Shown: one piece after another, positions 12,301 through 25,508 of the stretch
Numbering within the stretch: position 1 is the stretch's first letter
Layout of the letters: every line of letters begins with the position of its first letter
Position numbers and translations under genes: made by a program
The notes under the pieces: generated by a model
Told to the model about the DNA's origin: nothing
Databases searched by the model: none
Seen by the model: the letters and a program-made list of their open reading frames with translations, nothing else
Assembly (NCBI GenBank): GCA_902806565.1
Contig: CADCXA010000014.1
Location: 62,001 to 126,000, forward strand
Length of the DNA stretch: 64,000 bases
Reading direction: 5' to 3'
Source of the DNA: Hypoxylon rubiginosum
Taxonomy: Eukaryota > Ascomycota > Sordariomycetes > Xylariales > Hypoxylaceae

Positions 12301-13808
12301 ATTGACATCAACCTTGGACAGGTGTAAGCCGACGGTGTTCACATCTCAATGCCGTCGAATACCGTGTACGAACCGTGACTTGGTCTTCCTGTGATTCATA
12401 CTGTTAATGACAACGGTGTCACTCTACGATTCCGATTGCAACGACACAGCGCCATAAGCTCGGTAGAACCCTGACACATATGTACATACACGCATGCAGC
12501 AACTAACAGTAGTTGTATCGATCTAACCACTCCGAGCGCTACTAATACGCCTCCAAACACGTATCGCTTATGCGTACTCGGATGCTTGCAGTATCAATCA
12601 GCAAGTGCCTGGAACTGAGCTTCACCCATGGATTCACGCGTCCTCCCGATTCCCAAAGATCTACATCATAAACCCAGTAGACAATTCCACGAGCATAATC
12701 ATACGCAATCTCTAACGATACTCTCGATACGAAACTACGCGTCTTCCTCATGGCATCACGTTCAAGTGACGATCATGATGAAAACGTACATACATATGTA
12801 CGGTAAAAAGATAGCAAAAATTCCAGGAACTACGATCCACGAAGGATAATAGAAGAGGGTCAACTCCGCGCTGTGCAATGCAGGCTTTCCCCCTTAACGG
12901 TCCTAAATCTTGAGCCAGATCCGTTCTCCCAAGGTAAGTATGAGAGAAGAAACGGAAGAAAGCCGAGAGAAAGTTGGGTGGGCTCAGCGGCCTTTTGTGC
13001 TCGAGGAGAGAGACGCACGAGTGGGGCCAACCGCGCCCTGCGACTTCGGTTACTGTGGGGGCACCTGCTATTATCTCGTAATTTCCACCACGTTTCCCCT
13101 CTGACCCTTTCCGGCATGGCTTTGTTGAGAACGAGCCTGCCCTGCTGCCTAGCGCTTAGATCCATCAAATCACATGATTAAGCCCTCCACTTTTTAAGGT
13201 ACCTTCAATCCTGTACGTGCCAATGGGCTCGGACCAATAAATCGGTGCTAATTTAACGTTGATGGAAGTTATGGATCCGACGGAGCGATACAAGTGTGAT
13301 ATGTATAAAATAATGAATACGAGACTTTATGCTTCCAATTATCATTTCGGGAAATCCGAGATGCACCAGCCACAGTCCCGTCTGCCCGTACACGAGGGTA
13401 CCAACAGGTACTAACACGTGTACTTTATTATAAACCCCGGAGCGCGTATATGCTTTTAAGCATAAGAATCATCTAGCCATCACCTAAAACTCCCTGACTC
13501 CAACCAACTCTCCTGAGAATAACTCTAGAAAGGACCGTTGCGATGACATTGCTCCTACGTACTTCGTACTAACCCTCATGATAAAACTTCACAATCAATT
13601 CATCAGCAGATTCAAGACGTACTCTTTCCTAGCACCTTTGCAGTTGTGTTATATGCCAGCAGTTTGACAAACATTAGCTATTAGTTATTAAGGTGGCTCC
13701 GTCGTCCTATGGACGGGCCTTGGAAGTTTCTAAAAGAGGCGACGATGTCTAATTCTAAAGCACAGGCACCCAAGCCTTAAGCATGATACGCTCTGGAGCC
13801 GGCCTCAA

Positions 13809-16281
13809 CTACGGGATGAGTCTCGACTTCGGCGAGCGTTTCGATTTATGAGACTTCTTGGACCGCCGTTTTGCAGCAGGGAGGCCCCCTGAGCTCTCAG
13901 CCTTGATAATATCTGCCGCCTGTTTCCTCGCTTTCGTCAGTATTGTAATCATCGACAATCAATCCGAGGGGCTATCATGAAATAGTCAAATAGGAGGTTA
14001 CGAACCTTTTCAGCGACAGCATACACTGCAGCTTGTATATGTGCGCCAGGAATCAACGGAATGACACCCGCGTCTACGACTCTTAGGTTTCTCGTACCAT
14101 AGACTCTGAGCGAGGGGTCTACAACACCACCATGTTCTAGCGGCAACATAGACGTCGTGCCGCTCGGGTGGAACCCGGACGTGATCTTGGACCGCATGGC
14201 CTCGTCGAGCGCCGTCTCGTTCCGGGCGTCCGCGGCGCCGAACCCGGGCGGCGGCACCGGCGCCAGCGCGGCCATCGGCGGCGTCCGGATGAGGCGGTCG
14301 TTGAACCCGAGCCCGAGCAGGAGCAGCCGGCAGTCGACGGGGTGGGCGCAGAAGCGCGGGTCGACGAGCGGCGGCGCGTTCCCGAAGACGGACGCGGACC
14401 GCGCCGAGACCGTGCCGCGCGAGAACGGCTGCATCGCGCTCACCGCCAGCTGGCCCCAGGACGTCGACATCACCTCGTAGGCCGGCGTGTCGGGCCGCGC
14501 GAGCATGGAGATCAGCTCGGCTCTCTGCGCGTCGTACCCCGCGCGGAGGGTCGAGTCGTACGACGGCGGCAGGTTGGCGGTCGCGTTGGCAGCTTCGTTC
14601 AGGATATCCTCCTCGCGGTCCGTTACCCAGCTTAGAGCAGCGAAGGCGGCAGCGTTCACCATTGGCGCCGTCCAGGGTCCTACCAATTTGTCAGCGTTTG
14701 TAAGTACCTTGATAGTTGGTGTTACTAATAAGACGAACCCGTGCGGTTGGTTAGGTACTCTTGTCGAACGGCATCCCGTGTGCTTCCTACGATATCCCAC
14801 GCAGTGAAAATATCCGGCGCAGTGTCTGCGATCAATAATAAGCGTGTGTCAATATGTGTGTGTTAACATCACTCACATTCATAAACAGGTTGCAAAGTTG
14901 GGTGATCCTGGAAATTGCTTCCAACTCCTGGCAGGTCAATAGCGACGTCTATTCCCAAACTCTCCAAAAGCGCAACCGGCCCAATCCCAGACACCTGCAG
15001 CAAAACGGGTGAGATAATGGCGCCAGCAGCGAGTATTACCTCTTTTCTACACGAGATTGTAGTTTTCTGAGCAGTTGAGTTGGCGGCGAACTATTATAAC
15101 TTATCAGCAAACGGGTGGTGGTTGATACCTGAAACAAACATTGACGCTTACCTCAACCCCAGTGACACGCAAGCCAGAATCGCGAGGATCATGAGTGGAA
15201 TTCGAAGAAGTCGCGCCGCCGTTGCCATGCAAAACGCGAGTAACAGAATAACCGGTGATAAGATGCAAATTTGGACGCTCCAATGCGGGATCGAGATACG
15301 CCGTGCGCGCATCAGCCCGAGACTGGTTTTTCCTCGACATGCTGCTAGGGATGATAGAAGCACCCGTAGCGTTGCCACTGTTGGGATCTTCGTTGATAGG
15401 TATCCCGAGTTCCCGGATGCCGTCGAGGAAGTTGTCTTCGTTCCCCATCAGTCCGGACGATATCCAAGAAAACGAGGGACGGAACGGACTTACAAGATTG
15501 ATTGTAGTAGTAATTTGGGTAGCTAACTTGGACTGGTCCTCTGTCGCCATGATTTCCAGCAACCGGGTGAAGGAGCGGTTGTGCCCCTGATACGTTCTTG
15601 ACGGGGGCAGAATAACTTTCAGACTAGACCATTCGTGCGTGAGCTCACTTATCTCGAGAAAGGGCTGTGGGTGGCCGGGGCTTTTCACTTACCTTCTCAA
15701 AATACGGCAAGATATCTGACCATGCCCAACCTGGGTTACCCAGTCGCTCCCAAGCATCGAAGTCGGCAACCGAGCCGCGTGTCCATACCAAACCATTGAC
15801 AATCGTGCTGCCTCCGACGGCTTTGCCCTGGCTAAAGATTCTGGCTTTCCCGTCGAGGAATTCTTGCACGGCCATCTTCACCTTCACCTCGTACCTGCGC
15901 GGGTCTTCGAACCCAATGTTTCCAGGAATCGACACATCCTCAGCGCGGTCATCCCTGAAATAGTTAGTAGGCGAATATGGAGAGAAGGAGCGGCAACTTA
16001 CAGATCCCCTGCCTCGATTACCAGTGCAGATACTGTAATCACACGTTAGCCACGCCGAATTCTCATGAATGCGATTCGCTGCTTCGTCTCATCTCACCAG
16101 ACGGGTCCTCTGTTAACCGATTCGCAACGACGAGACCACCTATTCCGGCACCGACCACGATATAATCATAGCCATCCTGAAGCGGAAGTTTCCCCTTCGA
16201 ATCCGGGATAATGCGAGTAGCTGATGTAAATGGGAGCAATAAGGCGGCAGCAAGTGGGAGTGCAACAGTGGTGAACCTCAT
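13809..16281 (-). CDS. secreted GMC-family FAD oxidoreductase (nine exons)
   Basis: Exons in transcript order: 16281..16098, 16032..16002, 15954..15693, 15623..15494, 15435..15152, 15090..14877, 14825..14739, 14679..14006, 13919..13809 (658 aa). All eight introns are GT...AG and every join keeps frame. Residues 1-21 are a signal peptide; an ADP-binding GxGxxG (VVGAGIGG, 42-49) follows. Typical GMC signatures are present: GGSTIVNGLVWTRG, NQSYNFLDG, SSMSRKNQSRADARTAYLDP, EVILAAGAIISP, and the C-terminal catalytic His pair (GFHPSGTTSMLP; GAHIQAAVYAVAEK). It should oxidise an alcohol or sugar outside the cell, like glucose or aryl-alcohol oxidases; the substrate cannot be told. The last exon adds AADIIKAES, the family's usual ending, then a Lys/Arg-rich tail. 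The open frame would otherwise stop at 13949 with an atypical end. The 15151-15091 acceptor could also lie 24 nt further on. Confidence 0.88.
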
Positions 16282-19200
16282 CGCGATGCGCCCGAGGATA
16301 GGAATATCGTAGCAAGAAGGGAAGTAAAAGCAAAAGGATGTAGAAGAATTTATAGCACGACTGCAATGCTCTCTATCGAGATACGAGGTCAAGTTCGACT
16401 GTGCGGGAGATTATAGCGCGGAATATCCGAATCCATGCACCTTCGTTGCCCAGGTTCGGTAAACAAACACAGCTTGGTTCGTGAGCACAGAGCGTTGTTT
16501 GCACAGCAACGAATTTAACTCGATAGCCTGATAAGCTGGGCGAGCTCGTATTTATGTATTTTTAACGAATTGAGATGATTTTTTTCTTCTTTTTTTCACC
16601 CTGAGGATTACCTAGGTACCTAAGGCATACTTGAGTCTTATTTTTGCGGGTAATGCACCACCGCTTTACCCCTTTTCCTAGTTGCAGGTTCAATAAGGAT
16701 TTCATATCATTATCCACCACAATGCAATCCAATCTCTATCGGACCTACCTATAATCCAAGTGCGTAAATCGTAGATCATAATAGCTAACAGTTTAGTTGG
16801 TCTGATAATTATATTTCAATGCCAAGCATGTGATCATGAATGAGACGTAGACCAAGCGGTTATATGGAATCGGACACTTAAGCTTCCTTGGATCTCTACC
16901 TGTTTTCGAGTTTTCGTTGCCGAGGCAAAGTTTCGAAAAGCAAAAAAAAGAAAAGAAAATCGGGGAAAGGGGACTATACCCGCCTATATATCATACGCAT
17001 TTGATAGTATTGTCCCGAACAACATGGAGATACGGACATAAGTTCCGTAAGGGTGCTCCTCAAGTCATATACACCAGACGGAAGTTGACATTAAGGGAAT
17101 ATTAAAATCGGTAAGCATCATTGTATACTCACGCCAAGGAGGTTGATTTACATGATACGCCAACCGAGGGTCTTGTATTTATCAGATACCTACCTGGTAG
17201 ATTATATATACGTTAGCATAATTCTACTTAATACACACCGTCTATCTCTAAGGCTGTGTACGAGAGATGATTTACCTCGTTATCTCGTTTTTAACGATCT
17301 CACTAGCAAGAAATACAAGGAAATATTAATTACAGTGAATATTCACTTTAAAATGTACCTGGGTACTTATATTTTGTCTGCTCCTATGCTTACCTTAATC
17401 ATAAAATAATAGTTAGAAAGGGTCACTGGAATTATCTCGACTGTTAGGCCTCTTTAAGATATCTCCAAGTAACTCTCGAATAGCCAGTGCCACCATTCAT
17501 CTGAGGAGCAAGAGAAAATCTTTCCACGGGAAATATTCGGAAACTCACAAATTGACTTCAAGTCACGTATTAAACTCAACATGTTTCAATGATATTTCGA
17601 TCAGTGCTAGTCTCGGCCCTAACGAACTTCCCATAGAGGCCACGCCGATTCGCGTATAGTATGCCTAGGAAACTACCTACTCACAACCCCAACGACAACT
17701 TGTGTGTCAAAGGGGAACAACTTCTAACCTGCCGAGCTAACCAAGGCTCATGCAAAAGATTGGATAACCGTCGTCTATAAGGGGGATTGGGTGAGTTACT
17801 TGGGTACTACTGTTATATATCGGCAACAGGATTGATTTGCACATCATTCTCGGCAGTAGGATGTTGAGTGTTGGAACAATTAATAGCACAGGGGTAATAA
17901 TCTATATAAGGCTGATAAATTGACCCCTATTTGGTCTCTGACGCCTATTCCTATCGTCGACTCATTTAAACCCACTGGTCTTGGAAGGGGGTTCGCAAAC
18001 CTTAATTTTTGGGATCGCGACCTTCGTTGCAATAAGGGGCTCGGTTCTATTAACAAGTTCAATGCGCGACGATGGAATAAAGAGTTTCATCTTGATGGAT
18101 CGACTTTGTGACAGGTTCAGAACGAAGAGCCTAGATCGCCATAAAAAAAGGCAATGTGGGTGTATTATGTAGGTATTCGACATTAATTCGACATTAATTC
18201 GACATTAATTCGACATTAGGCTCGTATCTGAAAGGTAATTGACTCGACATTTGCAAGTGTTGGAGGTAACCGGAACATAGGTTGGTAGGTTGGTTGATAT
18301 ATAAGGGTTTTATGTAAATTTGGAGGCGAATGCACCTAGGCTTACTACGTGTAGGTTGCCCCGTAGCGATGCGTTGGCATTGTGTGAGACCTGTACATAA
18401 TTAGAGACACAACGGGCTTCCGAATGAGGAGGGCGGCAAGGCTTCCTCCTCGGTCATTTGATCGCTTCAAAGGCCTGGAAGCAATGCGGGATTGCTACCG
18501 ACAGACGCCTGGATGATTCTGTTCGTCCCCGCGGCGGCACAGGTATTAGGGATATAGATGTTGAGGCCTCACCTCCACCAACAAATGCTCAACGGTTAGA
18601 GCCGCATAATGAGGGAGTAAATATGTTCTTACATGTCTGTCCCATTATGAAAGATACCCATTATGAAAGATATGAAAATAGAGCCGTTTCTCCCCTTCGG
18701 TCAATGATGAAATTGCCGGAATGGACTGTTCGACCAACCGATTGAAGGCGACAAGCGGTAGACTAGAGAGGCAATCCGGATTCTGCGGTGTCACTTGGAA
18801 AGGAAAAAGTTCTTCGTTTTTGATGTCACAACTAGTGGAATTATTGGGGCAGATGAATTGGAATTGGGGACGAGGGGTTTGACATTGAGCCGATAGCGGT
18901 GTAACCTATCTCTGTGCCACTAGAAATGCATAAAAGTACAGTCTTTTTATTTATTTAATAGTCACTAACCCTACAGCCCTACCGTGGGTTTGACCATCTC
19001 GCCTGCTCGCTTAATTGAAGCATTATATTCATACAAGAGGCATCTGATAAAAGATATGAGAAGTAGTGTAAGAATTGGACCCTAAATAAGACTAAACATA
19101 TGTATAAGATGAATTCAATGACTCAGGTAGTATTGCTAGGCAGCTAGGGAAGTTTATCAAAACTTATCGAAACTAAAGATCAGAAAGTTGGAGCTCGGAC

Positions 19201-19447
19201 CGTGGCGTTAAGCATTGCGGCATTGCATCTGCCACAGTTTGCCACAGCGTTGTTAGCGCATGTCTTATCAGCTGTTATCGCATCTTAGGTCACTGGAATT
19301 CAGAATATATAGCAAAATCGGTTCCCACTGAACTGCAAACGTTCTCCACGCCAGTCTAGTCCTTTGCCCTCAGCTTGGAAGAAATTGGTATGCGGTGGCA
19401 GTGTGATTAATCGTGTACTACTTGACATCCAAAATGCTCCGTGCGCT
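16282..19447. other. intergenic, A+T-leaning, no gene seen
   Basis: Only short frames (e.g. 17143-17409, 18458-18745) without domains. An 11-bp tandem repeat (CGACATTAATT, about four copies) sits at 18179-18218. Promoters of the divergent GMC and NAGS genes must lie at its ends. Confidence 0.5.
18179..18218. repeat. 11-bp tandem repeat, CGACATTAATT x3.7
   Basis: Consecutive CGACATTAATT units, read directly from the sequence. No associated gene. Confidence 0.9.
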
Positions 19448-19451
19448 ATGA
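19434..19451 (+). promoter_or_regulatory. six-codon uORF overlapping the predicted NAGS start (ATGA)
   Basis: ATG CTC CGT GCG CTA TGA at 19434-19451. Its stop overlaps the predicted main start (ATG 19448-19450) as ATGA, a termination-reinitiation arrangement. It depends on the predicted first exon of the downstream gene being right. It is not the arginine attenuator peptide of the CPS small-subunit gene. Confidence 0.4.
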
Positions 19452-21667
19452 CAATGCGATTAACGGCCTGGAACAGGGCGAATTCAAACTTGAATGTGAG
19501 TGAGGTCGCCCTGAGCCCTGAGCCCTGAGCCCTGTATCTTGGACGGTGAAGAGTGAAGAACGACGAGCAGCGCACCCTCCGACCGTCCTCTTAGCCCTGG
19601 CAGTATGTATAAACTTGCTAATGACGAATAGGCGCTATTGACCAAGGACCTAAATAGGATCAATGGCACAAGTTCATCGTCATGGCGGACCGCGCGGAGC
19701 ACCCCGAATAGCGGTCGGCACTCGATAGCCTTTACTTCTTCTTATACTTCTATATCTAAATCGCAAAAGCAAAAGAAGACCCTTGATAGGGTAAGCAATA
19801 ATTTCATAAAAGCAATGCCTTTACTAAATACCATTGATCCATTCTGACTCTACTACGTAAGGATTTCTTCGTCTCTGTGCTCGAAACCTCGGTCACAAAG
19901 CGAGATGCCAAGGCTTACATGAACAAATTTGTGCCGCTGCTGGAAAAGAAAGGGGCAACCGACTTCAAAAAGCGTGCGGCTCAGACCCGCCCAACAGAAA
20001 GCAAGACCTCTACCGAAGGGGCAGCCGTACTAGATGCTGCCATTGCGGAAAAAGAGGTCGTCCCTGGACTCAAACCGGAAGATATCGCTATCCAAGTACC
20101 CCTGTATGTTGCTTTGGTCAAATTTCGTGCTCCTCAGGAGGTTAGCGATGCCACCATCGACGGCGTGGGAAAGACGATGGGTCAACTCCGGAAGCTCGGA
20201 TTGATCTGCATTGTCGTGGTTGATTGTAGCCTTGCTGGAAAGGATGAGACTACTGATCGCCAGGCAGCTGCCGTACAAGCTAACCGCATCGCTATGGCAA
20301 TAGACAACTATGATGCCCCTGGAGCACGTGTTATCGATTCTCCTCTTGCTATCAAGAACTCTGTTGACGTGAACGCCTCAACTTTTACCTCGCATGGTCT
20401 GTTCGTCGGGAACCCCAACGACTTAATGGCCGCACTACAAGAGGAAGTGATCCCCATCATTACCACATTCGGATATACGGCGGATGATTGTGCGGTCAAG
20501 CCAGTCAATGCCAATGACGCAGTCTTAGCTCTCACGAGGCAGCTGTCCGGTCTCCAGTTTCTGGACCAGCCCGCCGACGACATGCAGATAACGCAACTAG
20601 CCAGATCCGCCGAGGTATATCGTCTCGTCATTTTGGATCCTCTTGGAGGAATTCCTGCGAGAAACCGAGCTACGGGGAGATATTTATTTCTGAATCTGGA
20701 ACAAGAATTTCCGGAGGTTCGAAACGATTTGACAACGCCAACGTCGTCAAACCCGAATGGTCCTAGCCCACATAGTCTACAGCACTTGGAAAATGCCGAA
20801 CTGGCAAAGAATGTGCTGTCCCTACTGCCTCCGACATCTTCTGCGGTCATTACAACTCCACAGGAAGTCGCAAACGAGCAAGGCCCAGATGACATGGGAA
20901 TGGATTGGGCTCTCGTTAGTACGAGACGAGGTCAGAACCCGCTCATACACAGCCTCTTGACGGACAAACCCGTCCAGTCTTCGTCATTACCTTCGGAACG
21001 CTTTCGGCACATCACATCACCAACTGGTACCGCTCAAATTGGTTCCTTGACCACTTTAGCTAAACGCGGGATGCCCTTGACTATATTCCCAGACCCCCGG
21101 GTCACTCCGTGGAAACCACCGCAGCCGGGACAGAAAGGCCTGAACTTGACAGATCCGTGCATAGATCTACCTCGACTTGTGAATTTGATTGAGGATTCCT
21201 TCGGCAGAAAACTAGACGTAGACGATTACCTGAAGAGAATTCACGGCAACCTGGCCGGGATTATCATCGCGGGGGAGTATGAAGGGGGCGCGCTGCTGAC
21301 CTGGGAAAAGCCCCACGGTCTGAATGGTACCGAAGCGGAGAACCCGAGCCGGCTCGTGCCTTACTTGGACAAGTTCGCGGTCCTCCGCAAGAGCCAGGGC
21401 GCCGGAGGGGTGGCGGATATCATTTTCAACGCCATGGTGCGGGACTGCTTCCCGTACGGGGTCTGCTGGAGAAGCAGGAAGAACAACCCCGTCAACAAGT
21501 GGTACTTTGAGCGGTCAAGGGGCTCGCTAAAGCTGAAAGACATGAACTGGACGATGTTCTGGACGACTCCGGATCTGGCGTCGGACGAGCAGAAGTTTCG
21601 GGATTACGAGAGCGTGTGTCGGGGCATCGAGCCGTCGTGGGCGGATCAGAAGCACATTCTCGATTAG
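19448..21667 (+). CDS. ARG2: mitochondrial N-acetylglutamate synthase (amino-acid acetyltransferase)
   Basis: Join 19448..19495, 19632..19790, 19862..21667 (670 aa). It makes N-acetylglutamate from glutamate and acetyl-CoA, the first committed step of arginine synthesis, in the mitochondrion. Exons 2 and 3 join as KKTLDR/DFFVSVLETSVTKRDAKAY, a hallmark of fungal NAGS. The amino-acid-kinase-like domain follows, and then the C-terminal NAT domain (about 480-650) with FAVLRKSQGAGGVADIIFNA and WYFERSRG. Exon 2 has no ATG, so I place a first exon at 19448 that yields MTMRLTAWNRANSNLN, an Arg/Asn-rich presequence, with a GTGAGT donor and AATAG acceptor. The intron contains four GAGCCCT-type units. 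Exon 1 is the least certain part; the rest is solid. Confidence 0.85.
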
Positions 21668-22950
21668 ATGGGGTTAGGCACGGCGAACAATAGAAATCTG
21701 GGATGATTTTTTTCATGGCGTTCACTTAGAATTTGATGAGAAAACTTGATTTACTACGAGACGTGGCTAAACCTAGAGGCCTAATAGATTTGTTCTACTA
21801 CTTGAGTTAAGGAGCTTTGGGCTACGATGCCTAGGGAGCCTTGAAACTCTTATCCTATCAGCAACTGTCTCGCAAGTCAGTTGGACCGTGACAGTTGGGC
21901 TGGCTTTTGAAATAAAGTTGTGAGTCGAGAAGTTCTTTGCCTTCGTCATTTTTGCCGCTCATATAAGTGTCATCTATGCCTGATTCTCTTTCATAAATTG
22001 GGCCGTGAAGACTTTTTATAATCCATATAATCCATACACATGAAAAACCTAAATGATTAGAAGGGGTAATCCGAGTACTTGCGACGCCTCAATTGGGTCG
22101 CGGGGCAGCAAGGCGGTCAGGGCTTGCGAAAAACCCCACATCGTAGCAGCGATAGTTGGCAATGAATTTTGTGGTGGGGAGAAAGGCAGAAAAAGGTGGG
22201 CTTAAGAAAAGGGGGGGGGGGTGGCTAGATAATTTAGAGGGTCATTCTATTGTTAGCACTACCAGATTAAGACTAGGCTGCATCTTGATGTGAATAGGAT
22301 GAATACTTTGCTGCACAAAAGAAAAGAATAAGAGAATGATAGGATGGAACGAACTTCGGAAAAAAAGGAAATTCTAGAAGAAACACCGATTCATATTAAA
22401 ATCACTTTGTACTCCTTATTTACTAGATAAAACGAGAAATTGCTCGAGTTAGCAAAGGGTTAAGTCTCCGAGTCTTTGACGTGGGGAGTACCTAAAACAA
22501 GGCTGGCGTGGCGCTAAGAAAGCCTTACAACTGGTAAAAAGACCAAGATGGAAATGCCCAGAATATTCACGAAAACTACGGGGCACCCTAGGGGCGTGCA
22601 GCAAGTGAGGGGTCCTATTAAGAAACCGCTAAGGTCCAAGTCCATTTTTGCGATCTCCCACTTCGTAGTTTCGGGCAGCTTTTTTTTGTGAGAATCTTTT
22701 TCTTTTGCGGCAAACACGACATTCCAACCAAATCAAGTCCGGATTTCGTCTCTACGCCTCTACGCCTCTACTACACACCTACACCTGCGCCATACTAGAT
22801 AAACAATTCTTGTCTCGTCGATATATCCCGTCTCGACTCAAGACTCAACATTTGATTCCGCCCACGAGGTAACGGCTTGTGACGTTCCTTGACTTCCCCC
22901 GCAGTCAAATATCACTTTTTATTTGTTTACCCTCAGACACATCCCACAAG
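21668..22950. other. intergenic, Hsp88 promoter side
   Basis: Contains a G-rich homopolymer run near 22211-22221 and no supported gene. The frame at 22514-22717 (minus) looks accidental. The stretch next to 22950 is pyrimidine rich, as is usual before fungal start sites. Confidence 0.5.
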
Positions 22951-25508
22951 ATGAGTGTAGTCGGTATGTTTTCGGACCTGGAGGATGGCTGGCTTCCCGG
23001 TCATAAGTTGCGACAATGGCTAATCCTTCGTTCGTGCAGGTGTCGATTTCGGAACTCTGAACACTGTTATCGCAGTCGCCAGAAATCGGGGTGTCGATGT
23101 CGTACGTACCATTCCACATTACATTACTCTCTTCCCACCCGCCTAGCAGCGACCAAGACTGACGACGACTACCTGCACAGATTACAAATGAGGTCTCAAA
23201 CCGAGCCACGCCGTAAGTTGGATACGCCTGATCCCTCGTTGTCCGCGCATCACGAACTAACGTAATCCATTTTATAGTTCCCTAGTTGGGTTTGGGCCTA
23301 AATCCCGATACCTGGGCGAACCCGCGAAGACGCAAGAGATCTCCAACCTCAAGAACACCGTCAGCTCTCTAAAGCGCCTGGCTGGTCGAACCATTACCGA
23401 CCCTGATGTACAAATCGAGCAGCAATTTGTCTCGGCTCCTCTCGTAGACGTCAATGGCCAGGTCGGCGCCGAGGTCTCGTACTTGGGCAAGAAGGAGAAG
23501 TTCTCGGCTACCCAGTTGACGGCCATGTTTTTGAGCAAGGTCAAGCAGACAACCCAGAACGAACTCAAGTTGCCTGTATCGGACCTTGTCATAAGTGTGC
23601 CTGCGTGGTTCACTGACGTCCAGCGAAGAGGCCTTCTCGACGCCGCCGAGATTGCTGGCCTGAAGCTTCTTCGTGTGATGAACGACACCACTGCCGCCGC
23701 TCTTGGCTATGGTATCACGAAGCTGGACCTACCTTCGGCGGAAGAGAAGCCTCGGCGTGTGGCCTTTATCGACATTGGCCATGCCGACTATTCCTGCTCG
23801 GTTGTTGAGTTCAGAAAGGGCGAGCTAGCTGTCAAGTCTACAGCCTACGACCGACACTTCGGTGGCCGAGACTTCAACCAGGCTTTGGTCAACCACTTCG
23901 GAAAGGAGTTTAAGGGTAAGTACAGGATCGATATCACGACTAACCCTAAGGCCATGGTCCGTGTCGAGGCCGCCGCCGAGAAGCTGAAGAAGATTTTGTC
24001 TGCCAACCAACAAGCTCCCATGAACATCGAGTCTCTCATGAACGATATCGACGTGACGGCCATGATTACACGACAAGAATTCGAGGCCCTCGTGGAGCCG
24101 TTGCTGGCCAGAGCCACGGTGCCCTTGGAGCAGGCCCTCGCTGAAGCCAAGCTTAGCAAGGATGATATTGACGTGATCGAGCTGGTTGGTGGTTGCACGC
24201 GTGTTCCTGCACTCAAGGAGCGAATCCAGACATATTTCGGAAAGCAGCTCTCGTTTACTCTCAACCAGGACGAAGCGGTTGCTCGAGGATGTGCCTTCAG
24301 CTGCGCTATCCTGTCTCCCGTCTTCAAGGTCCGTGATTTCGCCGTCCAGGATATTGTCAACTATCCTATCGAATTCTCGTGGGAGAAGGATGTCGATATC
24401 CCCGACGAGGACACGAGCCTCACCGTCTTCAACAAGGGTAACGTTCTTCCTTCGACGAAGATTCTGACTTTCTACCGCAAGCAAGCTTTCGATCTTGAGG
24501 CTAGATATGCCAAGCCCGAAGAGTTACCTGGCAAGATTTCACCTTTCATTGGCCGATTTTCCGTTAAGGGTGTCAAGGCCGACCCCAAGACCGAATTTAT
24601 GATCTGCAAGCTGAAGGCCAGGGTTAACATACACGGTGTCTTGAATGTGGAGAGCGGTTACTACGTCGAGGACCAGGAAGTCGAGGAGGAGGTGAAGGAT
24701 GAGAAAGACGGAGATAAGAAAGATCCTGATGTAAGTGATAATACATATCTCGAATTGTTTTCTCTAGGGTCGGCACAGGCTACTTATGTAGATATTCGAC
24801 CTTGGAAATGAGACAGGACCGTGTGGGACATTGTTAGCTAACCGAGCCTATAGGCTATGGACACGGATGAGAAGAAGGATGGCGACAAGCCTAAGACCCG
24901 GAAGGTCAAGAAGCAGGTCCGTAAGGGTGACCTCCCCATCGTTGCCGGCACAACATCCTTGGACGGAAGCATCAAGGACTCTCTCACTGAGAAGGAGGCG
25001 GCAATGCTCATGGAGGACAAGCTCGTTGCCGACACTGAAGAAAAGAAGAACGAGTTGGAGACATACATCTATGACATGCGTAACAAGCTGGACGATCAGT
25101 ATGCCGACTTCGCCAGTGAAGAGGAGAAGGAAAAGCTGCGGACGAAGCTTACTGAGAGCGAGGTAGACTTTCTCCATTCCGACCTAACTTATTCTTTGAA
25201 AACTTGAAACTAACGGGGTATAGGACTGGTTATATGAGGATGGTGAAGATGCCACCAAGGCGGTCTACATCGCTAAGATGGACGAAATCCGGGGTATGGC
25301 CGGTCCTATCACACAGCGATACTTCGACAAGATAGAAGCAGATCGCCAGGCCGTGCAAGCTAAGCTTGACGCTGAGGCTGCCGCCAAGAAGGCCGCCGAG
25401 GAGGAGGCTCGCAAGGCAGCCGAGGCCGAGAAGAACGAAGCTAGCAAGGACGAGGAGATGACGGACGCGGAGGCTGCGAAACCTGAGGTCGAAGAGCCTC
25501 AATCATAG
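22951..25508 (+). CDS. hsp88: Hsp88, Hsp110/Sse-type nucleotide exchange chaperone
   Basis: Join 22951..22963, 23040..23101, 23181..23212, 23278..24730, 24854..25162, 25224..25508 (717 aa). Very short 5' exons encode VGVDFGTLNTVIAVARNRG and ITNEVSNRATPSLVGFG, the phosphate-binding loop region of the Hsp70 ATPase fold. Further on are FIDIGHADYS (phosphate 2) and LVGGCTRVPALKERI (adenosine loop). The beta domain has an acidic insertion, followed by a helical, Ala/Glu/Lys-rich C-terminus ending in an acidic tail. This is the large Hsp110 class: nucleotide exchange factor for cytosolic Hsp70 and a holdase for unfolded proteins, usually heat induced. Length fits Neurospora Hsp88 (about 700 aa). 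All joins keep frame. Confidence 0.95.

Larger units (their letters stand above)
8123..13808. other. long gene-free stretch with simple repeats
   Basis: 5.7 kb between the 5' end of the SET3-like gene and the 3' end of the GMC gene. It holds a GGTGCTA minisatellite (9036-9112), an 11-bp repeat (9331-9363), a short GAGCCTA repeat near 9647-9664, and a G-rich polypurine run (10083-10126). Open frames (e.g. 9141-9569, 9644-10168, 9975-10322, 11456-11770, and 12860-13181 on both strands) show repeat-derived or mutually antisense sequence and no domain. I found no gene I can support. Confidence 0.5.

Noticed and set aside
12860..13181. 102-codon frames on opposite strands over the same bases
   Set aside because: Mutual shadows with no recognisable protein features; no reason to prefer either.
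14157..14807. Overlapping plus-strand frames (107, 155 and 106 codons)
   Set aside because: Antisense shadows of the G+C-rich GMC exon 8.
19380..19632. Arginine attenuator peptide uORF upstream of NAGS
   Set aside because: That uORF belongs to the carbamoyl-phosphate synthase small-subunit gene; no SQDYLSDHLW-like coding found here.
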